From the NCBI GenBank assembly GCA_013374385.1, contig QBUR01000167.1, forward strand, positions 1-10,343: a stretch of DNA of 10,343 bases. Direction: 5' to 3'. Position numbers and translations under genes: made by a program. The DNA comes from Candidatus Methanocomedens sp. Its GTDB lineage: Archaea; Halobacteriota; Methanosarcinia; Methanosarcinales; Methanocomedenaceae. The notes below the pieces were generated by a model that saw nothing but the letters and a program-made list of their open reading frames with translations, ran no database searches and was not told the origin of the DNA. Below, one piece after another: positions 5,994 to 10,343 of this stretch; the stretch's first letter is position 1; every line of letters starts with the position of its first letter.

Positions 5994-6895
5994 AATACGA
6001 AGAGCTTACCCGCATACTGGAAGAGGAAAAGAAAAACACCCTGTCCAGAATATTACCTAAATTTTATTCAGATGTAAATGAGTACATCAAGGAACTGGAA
6101 ACAGCTGACCAGAATATATCTAAAAGACACTCTGAAGAAGCCGTACTTATCCAATATGAGATAAAGAACGCCTTGTCCACCATTGATAAAATATTCAAGA
6201 AACGTACCCGCAAGATTATCAAGATTGCCTCAGCCAGGGCCTTTTCAAAAACACCTGAAAATATCATCCACGATATTGAGCTTATGACCCCCCAGGAACA
6301 GGAGGTCTACCACCAGATGCGCAATGCTATCATGAAGTATAAGGATGAAAGTATTGACCCGATAGTTGGAAGTGATAACGTAAAGGTGCCCGGCATCGCT
6401 CCACAGGTGCAAGATGCAATCACAACTCCCCCTGCTGATGATAAGGACACACCACAGGCCAGTGAAGAAAATCATTCGACTGCCCCGGATGAAAATCCGG
6501 ACACGCCCCAACCTGATAAGATTGAAGTGGCTGCCCCTGCCATACCAACTGAAGAAGTAATCCCTTCAGAGATAAAAGTGAATACTGGAATAGAATCGGA
6601 AAAGATAGTGGAAAATGAAGTGCTTGAACCACCTGCCACTAACTATTCCCCTCCGGTCCGGGATGAAGCCCCGGACAAAAGCAGTGAACCTGGAAATCAG
6701 GAATCCGTGGAATCGGGCAAAAATGATATAAATAAGGAATACATTGTTGTGCGATTACTGAAGGACATCCCCGAATTTATGGGTGCTGATGGAAATACAT
6801 ATAATCCCGGTGCTGACGACGTGGCTGTTTTACCTAAAGTAAATGCAAGAGCCCTCATAAAACGTAAAGTCGCTGTCCAGATAGAAAGTCCCTGA
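5990..6895 (+). CDS. gins51: GINS complex subunit, Gins51 type, with a long disordered linker
   Basis: Archaeal GINS subunit of the Sld5/Psf1-like (Gins51) type, part of the replicative helicase assembly with MCM and the RecJ/Cdc45-like protein. The 301-residue protein has the helical A domain first (about 1-118, including [19 protein letters not shown]) and the small beta B domain last (about 250-301: [22 protein letters not shown]...[15 protein letters not shown]). This A-then-B order separates Gins51 from Gins23. Between them lies an acidic, Pro/Glu/Asp-rich stretch of about 125 residues (124-248) that is probably unstructured and makes the protein much longer than a compact GINS subunit. 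The start is GTG at 5990, overlapping the priS stop (GTGA), with CAGGAGG just upstream, so translation is probably coupled to priS. Confidence 0.9.
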   Translation: MKYEELTRILEEEKKNTLSRILPKFYSDVNEYIKELETADQNISKRHSEEAVLIQYEIKNALSTIDKIFKKRTRKIIKIASARAFSKTPENIIHDIELMTPQEQEVYHQMRNAIMKYKDESIDPIVGSDNVKVPGIAPQVQDAITTPPADDKDTPQASEENHSTAPDENPDTPQPDKIEVAAPAIPTEEVIPSEIKVNTGIESEKIVENEVLEPPATNYSPPVRDEAPDKSSEPGNQESVESGKNDINKEYIVVRLLKDIPEFMGADGNTYNPGADDVAVLPKVNARALIKRKVAVQIESP

Positions 6896-6899
6896 CAAT

Positions 6900-6911
6900 T
6901 TACATATAATA
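6900..6911 (+). promoter_or_regulatory. Possible TATA box before rpl44e
   Basis: TTACATATAATA lies in the 37-nt gap between gins51 and rpl44e. A TATA box here would start transcription around 6930, almost at the rpl44e ATG. It could give the translation genes their own promoter separate from priS-gins51, but the AT-rich match alone is weak. Confidence 0.35.
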
Positions 6912-6932
6912 CTAACAAAGGATGAACCGCGT

Positions 6933-7211
6933 ATGAAGATGCCAACTAAGTTTAGGACACATTGCCCCTTTTGCAAGACCCATACTATCCATACCGTGGA
7001 GAGGGTCAAGAAAGGAAAAGCGTCGTCCATGACACGAATCACCAGACAGAAACACAGACAGACAGGAATAGGTAATTCAGGAAAATTCTCAAAAGTGCCT
7101 GGCGGGGACAAACCCACCAAGAAAGTGGCATTGAGATATCGATGTAATATATGCAAGAAAGCTTACCAAAAGAAGTGTTTCAGATCAGGAAAATTCGAAC
7201 TTAAGGATTAA
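6933..7211 (+). CDS. rpl44e: 50S ribosomal protein L44e (eL42)
   Basis: Zinc-binding ribosomal protein eL42 (archaeal L44e), located near the E-site of the large subunit. The 92-residue protein has the family pattern: [16 protein letters not shown] with C11 and C14, the basic middle region, the [15 protein letters not shown] loop that reaches toward the E-site, and the second CxxC pair C71/C74 (CNICKKAY). Together the four cysteines make one zinc site. The start is ATG 6933; the nearest ribosome binding site, AAAGG (6917-6921), is 11 bases away. A four-codon reading frame (ATG at 6922) ends in a TGA overlapping this start. It is followed after 14 nt by rps27e. Confidence 0.97.
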   Translation: MKMPTKFRTHCPFCKTHTIHTVERVKKGKASSMTRITRQKHRQTGIGNSGKFSKVPGGDKPTKKVALRYRCNICKKAYQKKCFRSGKFELKD

Positions 7212-7225
7212 GGAGTGAAAAATTA

Positions 7226-7405
7226 ATGCTGCAAGAACCTAAAAGCAAATTTCTCAAGGTCAAGTGTAATGACTGTGAGAACGAACAGGTGATTTTTGGT
7301 AGTGCCAGTAGCAAGGTAGTATGTCAGGTATGCGGGCGCACACTGGCAGAATCCACTGGCGGAAAATCAATTGTCAAAACGCAAATTATAGAAGTGCTTC
7401 AATAA
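7226..7405 (+). CDS. rps27e: 30S ribosomal protein S27e (eS27)
   Basis: Small zinc-ribbon ribosomal protein eS27, 59 residues. The family's features are [19 protein letters not shown] with C14-x2-C17, [12 protein letters not shown] with C33-x2-C36, and the C-terminal strand IIEVL. The four cysteines form a zinc ribbon that packs against 16S rRNA. The start is ATG 7226 with GGAGTG eight bases upstream; that binding site begins right at the rpl44e stop codon. L44e-S27e-aIF2alpha-Nop10 is a widely conserved archaeal order, and aIF2-alpha follows after 15 nt. Confidence 0.96.
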   Translation: MLQEPKSKFLKVKCNDCENEQVIFGSASSKVVCQVCGRTLAESTGGKSIVKTQIIEVLQ

Positions 7406-7420
7406 TTATCGGTGTAAAAT

Positions 7421-8218
7421 ATGGAACGTAAAGGCTGGCCAGAACATGATGAATTAGTCGTCTGCAGTGTGATGGAGGTAAAGGACTTTGGTGCATTTAC
7501 TCATCTGGACGAATACGGACAAAAAGAAGGCCTAATCCATATTTCTGAAGTGGCTTCCGGTTGGGTCAAATATATCAGGGACCATGTGAGAGAAGGGCAG
7601 AAGATTGTCTGCAAGGTCGTGAATGTAGACCCGAACAGGCAGCACATTGACCTGTCTTTAAAAGATGTTAACGAACACCAGCGCCGGGAAAAGATACAGG
7701 AATGGAAGAACGAGCAGAAGGCTGAAAAGTGGATTCAGTACGTGGCCGATATCAATAATATCAGCCCCGAAGACCTGGAAAAACTTGTCGACCTGCTCTA
7801 TGATGCATATGATAGTGTGTGGGATGCCTTTGATGAGGCAATGCGAGACGGACCAGAACCACTCATTGAAGTAGGAGTGGACGAAAAGTATGCCCAAAGC
7901 ATAAGTCAGATTGGTGTCGAGAATATCAAGATACCCCATGTGGAAATATCCGGGTATGTTGATTTAACATGCCCACTTCCTAATGGAGTGGACGTCATCA
8001 ATAAATCCTTAACGGCTGCAGTCAAAATTAAAACTGCTGAGGATGTATCAGTGGATGTCAGTTACGTTGGGGCGCCAAGATACAGAATACATGTTATTGC
8101 TCCAGACTATAAAAAAGCTGAGAGCGTATTGAAATCGTCGGCCGATGCTGCTATTACAATTGTAAAGAAATCAAAAGGTACTGGCCTGTTCAACAGGCAC
8201 AACGAAGCAAAAGCTTAG
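7421..8218 (+). CDS. eif2a: Translation initiation factor aIF2 subunit alpha
   Basis: Alpha subunit of aIF2, the heterotrimer that brings initiator Met-tRNA to the small ribosomal subunit. The 265-residue protein has all three family domains: an N-terminal S1/OB fold (about 10-85: GAFTHLDEYGQKEGLIHISEV, then VVNVDPNRQHIDLSLKDV), a helical middle domain (about 86-170, with SPEDLEKLVDLLYDAYDSVWDAF) and a C-terminal alpha-beta domain (about 172-260) that binds the gamma subunit. The length is normal. The start is ATG with GGTG six bases upstream. It lies 15 nt after rps27e and only 7 nt before nop10. Confidence 0.97.
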   Translation: MERKGWPEHDELVVCSVMEVKDFGAFTHLDEYGQKEGLIHISEVASGWVKYIRDHVREGQKIVCKVVNVDPNRQHIDLSLKDVNEHQRREKIQEWKNEQKAEKWIQYVADINNISPEDLEKLVDLLYDAYDSVWDAFDEAMRDGPEPLIEVGVDEKYAQSISQIGVENIKIPHVEISGYVDLTCPLPNGVDVINKSLTAAVKIKTAEDVSVDVSYVGAPRYRIHVIAPDYKKAESVLKSSADAAITIVKKSKGTGLFNRHNEAKA

Positions 8219-8225
8219 GTGTGGC

Positions 8226-8384
8226 ATGGGACAGCATATCAACAAATGTGCACAATGCAGTAATTATACTCTAAAAGACAGCTGCCCTCTTTGCGGTGGC
8301 TCAGCGATCAATCCCAGACCTGCACGGTTCTCACTTGAGGACAGGTACGGAAAATACAGGCGCTTATTAAAGGCCCAACAGTAA
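8226..8384 (+). CDS. nop10: H/ACA ribonucleoprotein protein Nop10
   Basis: Short protein of the H/ACA RNP, which binds Cbf5 and helps guide RNA-directed pseudouridylation of rRNA. The 52-residue protein has the archaeal zinc ribbon C8-x2-C11...C20-x2-C23 (CAQCSNYTL, then CPLCGG) and the conserved PRPARFSLEDRYGKYRR tail that lies along Cbf5. The start is ATG 8226; AGGTG overlapping the aIF2-alpha stop is close upstream, consistent with coupling. The PAC2 gene follows after 9 nt. Confidence 0.95.
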   Translation: MGQHINKCAQCSNYTLKDSCPLCGGSAINPRPARFSLEDRYGKYRRLLKAQQ

Positions 8385-8393
8385 GAGAATTTG

Positions 8394-9167
8394 ATGTGCA
8401 TGAAAGAAACTATTGTTAAAATACTTGGAAAAGTTGAACTTGAAGACCCCATCATGATAGAAGGACTACCAGGTGTAGGCCATGTGGGGAAACTGGTCGC
8501 TGAACACTTAGTGGAAGAGTTGGATGTTGAAAAGATAGTTGAGATATATTCACCACATTTTCCACCCCAAGTGCTTGTTAAAGATGATTTTACAGTCCAT
8601 CTGGTGAAGAACGAGATATATGCATGCAAGTCTGAGGACAAACAAGATATGCTCATCGTAGTGGGTGACCACCAGAGTGCTACCAATGAAGGACATTATG
8701 AGATTAGTGGCATAATCCTGGACATTGCAGAAGAATACGGTGTAAAGCGCATATATACTCTTGGCGGTTATGTTACAGGACAGCTTGATGAAAAACGCAC
8801 CGTGCTGGGTGCTGTGAATAACACTGATCTGGTCGAGGAAATGAAAGGACATGGTGTGGAGTTCAAGCAGAATGAACCAGCCGGGGGTATTGTAGGCGTA
8901 TCCGGCCTGCTGCTGGGTATGAGTGAACTCAGGAATATGGATGCGTTATGTCTTATGGGTACCACTTCAGGTTATCTTGTTGATCCAAAGAGTGCTCAGG
9001 CAGTCCTGGCAGTCATCAGCAGCGTGCTTGACCTTCAAATAGATTCCCAGGCCCTTGAAGAGCGAGCAAAGGACATGGAGCGTATCATCGCCAAGATTGT
9101 AGAAATGGAACAGATGCAGGTCCAGACTGATATGGGTACAGATGATGACCTGAGATATATAGGTTAA
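8394..9167 (+). CDS. PAC2-family protein, probable proteasome assembly chaperone
   Basis: A 257-residue protein of the archaeal PAC2 family, related to eukaryotic Pac2 and archaeal PbaA/PbaB, which help assemble or gate the 20S proteasome. Visible features are the N-terminal EGLPGVGHVGKLVAEHL motif (23-39), the VVGDHQSATNEGHYEI segment, the conserved YTLGGYVTGQLD, the glycine-rich AGGIVGVSGLLLGM, and a charged C-terminal helix (ALEERAKDMERIIAKIVEMEQ) ending in DLRYIG. A C-terminal hydrophobic-Tyr-X tail would dock on the proteasome. Here the tyrosine is third from the end, so that role is uncertain. The start is ATG 8394; a TTG just upstream (8391) and an ATG at 8400 are alternatives, none with a strong ribosome binding site. 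It is the last gene of the plus-strand run and is followed by a terminator. Confidence 0.88.
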   Translation: MCMKETIVKILGKVELEDPIMIEGLPGVGHVGKLVAEHLVEELDVEKIVEIYSPHFPPQVLVKDDFTVHLVKNEIYACKSEDKQDMLIVVGDHQSATNEGHYEISGIILDIAEEYGVKRIYTLGGYVTGQLDEKRTVLGAVNNTDLVEEMKGHGVEFKQNEPAGGIVGVSGLLLGMSELRNMDALCLMGTTSGYLVDPKSAQAVLAVISSVLDLQIDSQALEERAKDMERIIAKIVEMEQMQVQTDMGTDDDLRYIG

Positions 9168-9179
9168 TCGAAAAACTTT

Positions 9180-9230
9180 AAAAAAAGTGGGAATGGGTGC
9201 CCTTTTCAGCACACCCATATTCGTTTTTTA
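9180..9230. terminator. Bidirectional terminator between converging genes
   Basis: ATGGGTG (9193-9199) pairs with CACCCAT (9212-9218) around a 12-base loop, with outer GA/TC pairs possible across a two-base bulge. TTTTTT (9224-9229) follows on the plus strand. On the minus strand the hairpin is followed by a T-run, the complement of the A-run at 9180-9186. One element can therefore end both the PAC2 transcript and the converging minus-strand transcript. It touches the stop codon of the gene at 9228. Confidence 0.7.
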
Positions 9231-9506
9231 CCCGGCCATGGTTAGGTATTCAGCCATATGGTTGAATATATCGTTCTTATCAAGGTTTGTAAGGCAGGAG
9301 ATCTTCTCTGCCAGATCGATAGTATTGAGGTTATGGGTTCTATTTAACTCAAGCACCACAAACATTGCCATGGTGATTTTTTGGTCTGGTTTCATTAAAT
9401 GCCTGAAGGAATTACGCAGTTTGTTAACAACGTAATCCTTGCCCTCAACTGACCTGATCACTTCGTACTTTTTCACCATTTCGAATATTTTTTCTGAATG
9501 ATCCAT
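9228..9506 (-). CDS. Small hypothetical protein, helical, possibly winged-helix
   Basis: A 92-residue protein I do not recognise. It is predicted mostly helical and soluble, with no signal peptide and one cysteine. Alternating hydrophobic positions (ITMAMFVVLELNRT, then IDLAEKISCLTNLDKNDIFNHMAEYL) could form a compact helical bundle or a helix-turn-helix, but I see no clear family signature. The start is ATG 9506 with GAGGTG eight bases upstream; a TTG at 9512 would be only two bases from that site. It lies 30 nt downstream of the secreted DUF5667-like gene on the same strand, so the two are probably one transcript and may act together. Its stop codon overlaps the terminator region. Confidence 0.65.
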   Translation of the reverse strand: MDHSEKIFEMVKKYEVIRSVEGKDYVVNKLRNSFRHLMKPDQKITMAMFVVLELNRTHNLNTIDLAEKISCLTNLDKNDIFNHMAEYLTMAG

Positions 9507-9536
9507 ATCCAATGCACCTCGTTTTATTTTTTCAAA

Positions 9537-10172
9537 TTATTTTTTAGAATTGCCTGGATTAGTACCGGTTGATTCTCTGTTACCAGTGTTTGAAGACCCG
9601 TCATCTGGTTTCTTGCTCATATCGGTCTGGTTGAAGTTTGCCTCCAGTTTCATGCTATTGTTTAGGGCAATCTTTAACGCTGTACTCTCGTTGGCATTTT
9701 TCGTCTGCAACTGAATCAAATTATTGATCTGCACCTGATGACCAGGCATCATCTGTTGGGCATTCTCAACGTCTGGGTTGCCTTCACCTAAGCCACCGAC
9801 TGTTGTTTCGATGTTTTGTATCTTTTTATTATAATACTCTAGGGCAATAGCTGCACCCTTGCTATTCCCTTTTTCCATCTCAGCACTGGCCTCGGCTAAC
9901 CTACGATCGGCCGCTAAACTTTGTTTTTTCAGACGTTCTGAAGCGTTAGCAGTAAAGGCCTGATCCATATTCTCTAAGCCTATCTTGAGCCCGTACAAGA
10001 AATGGTGCGGTCCTATAAAATCTCCAAAATAGCTCTGATTGTGCTCATAACTGTAATTAGAACTATAATTGTACGGAGTCTCACTGGACTCAACGTCATC
10101 TGCTGACACACTGCCTACACACATTACAAGGCTAAGACACAGCAACAATGCAATTTTAATATTCAGTTTCAT
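9537..10172 (-). CDS. Secreted DUF5667-like protein
   Basis: A 211-residue exported protein. The N-terminus is a signal peptide: a Lys-containing start, a hydrophobic core (IALLLCLSLVMCVG) and a likely cleavage site after VSA (about residue 23), before DDVESS. The core (about 51-150) resembles DUF5667: GPHHFLYGLKIGLENMDQAF, then RRLAEASAEMEKGNSKGAAIALEYY, a helical pattern found in other exported or membrane proteins of unknown role. Seven N-X-S/T sites (35, 39, 45, 76, 161, 171, 181) could carry archaeal N-glycans. The tail is a Ser/Thr/Gly/Asn-rich low-complexity stretch without a membrane anchor. I chose ATG 10172 because AGAGGTG sits eight bases upstream; a GTG at 10181 overlaps that site. 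A TATA box and an upstream palindrome precede it. Confidence 0.8.
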   Translation of the reverse strand: MKLNIKIALLLCLSLVMCVGSVSADDVESSETPYNYSSNYSYEHNQSYFGDFIGPHHFLYGLKIGLENMDQAFTANASERLKKQSLAADRRLAEASAEMEKGNSKGAAIALEYYNKKIQNIETTVGGLGEGNPDVENAQQMMPGHQVQINNLIQLQTKNANESTALKIALNNSMKLEANFNQTDMSKKPDDGSSNTGNRESTGTNPGNSKK

Positions 10173-10233
10173 TTTTTTCACCTCTGTATTAACACAACTG
10201 TCATCACTTTTGTGCCAGATAAATGGTTGACCC

Positions 10234-10247
10234 GTTTTTATATAAGC
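10234..10247 (-). promoter_or_regulatory. TATA box of the DUF5667 transcript
   Basis: On the minus strand GCTTATATAAAAAC (10247-10234) closely matches an archaeal TATA box. It predicts transcription start near 10215-10220 and a leader of about 45 nt. It is the clearest promoter match in the window. Confidence 0.7.
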
Positions 10248-10264
10248 ATTACTACTGTCTTAAA

Positions 10265-10290
10265 AGTATTGAATTGTTCAATTCGGTACT
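10265..10290. promoter_or_regulatory. 26-bp imperfect palindrome upstream of the TATA box, candidate operator
   Basis: AGTA-TT-GAATTG-TT-CAATTC-GG-TACT reads as a palindrome with 10 of 12 base pairs matching and a perfect GAATTG/CAATTC core. It ends about 20 bp upstream of the TATA element at 10234-10247. The position suits an activator or dimeric regulator binding just upstream of the BRE/TATA. No bound protein can be named. Confidence 0.5.
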
Positions 10291-10343
10291 GAATGTTCCT
10301 AATCCGTTTAAAATCGTCCAAAACATTAAAATAAGCCCAAATA

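Noticed and set aside
6359..6733. Frameshift or gene fusion in the GINS gene
   Set aside because: The frame is continuous and both the N-terminal helical and C-terminal beta domains fit a single Gins51; the middle is a low-complexity linker.
9537..10172. Lipoprotein signal in the DUF5667-like protein
   Set aside because: Two cysteines lie in the hydrophobic core, but neither is preceded by a proper lipobox; a normal signal-peptidase site after VSA fits better.
1..10343. Insertion sequence, prophage, toxin-antitoxin or defence system
   Set aside because: No transposase, integrase, nuclease-methylase or toxin-like products are present; nearly all genes belong to the archaeal core.

Overview
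The window is chromosomal DNA of a euryarchaeon. Most genes are informational genes of archaeal/eukaryotic type: RNA polymerase subunit D, ribosomal proteins S11, S4, S13, L44e and S27e, aIF2-alpha, Nop10, primase PriS and a GINS subunit. RNA polymerase subunit D keeps two complete 4Fe-4S motifs, and PriS-GINS lies next to L44e-S27e-aIF2alpha-Nop10-PAC2. Together these suggest a methanogen or anaerobic methanotroph of the Methanosarcina-like group (Methanosarcinales/ANME-2 in the broad sense). That placement is inferred from gene content, not from a phylogeny.

Layout. 1-271 has no gene; it holds diverged direct repeats and a strong hairpin. 272-2585 on the minus strand is a ribosomal/transcription operon read rps13-rps4-rps11-rpoD, with a promoter and a roughly 90-nt structured leader at 2586-2705. 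2860-4687 on the minus strand carries an OGG1-type 8-oxoguanine glycosylase followed by a solute-binding-protein-like gene that lacks a signal peptide. A divergent promoter region (4688-4823) separates these from a plus-strand run of seven genes (4824-9167): priS, gins51 (4-base overlap), rpl44e, rps27e, aIF2-alpha, nop10 and a PAC2-family gene. A hairpin with T-runs on both sides (9180-9230) ends this run and also the converging minus-strand pair at 9228-10172. That pair is a secreted DUF5667-like protein and a small protein of unknown function. It has a clear TATA box and an upstream 26-bp palindrome.

How they fit together. The minus operon makes small-subunit proteins plus the RNA polymerase assembly subunit. 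The plus-strand run joins replication (PriS makes primers; Gins51 belongs to the Cdc45/RecJ-MCM-GINS helicase assembly) to translation, rRNA modification and a probable proteasome-related chaperone, an arrangement typical of archaea. The glycosylase adds DNA repair.

Most of the window is ordinary core genome. The less explained parts are the repeat block at the left edge, the leader and spacer of the S13 operon (including a possible 26-residue ORF), the orphan solute-binding-like protein, changes in the glycosylase's estranged-base loop, and the secreted DUF5667/small-protein pair with its palindrome. I found no CRISPR array, insertion sequence, tRNA, rRNA or obvious defence system. Several starts were moved from the longest possible ORF to an internal ATG with a better-placed ribosome binding site; each case is noted.
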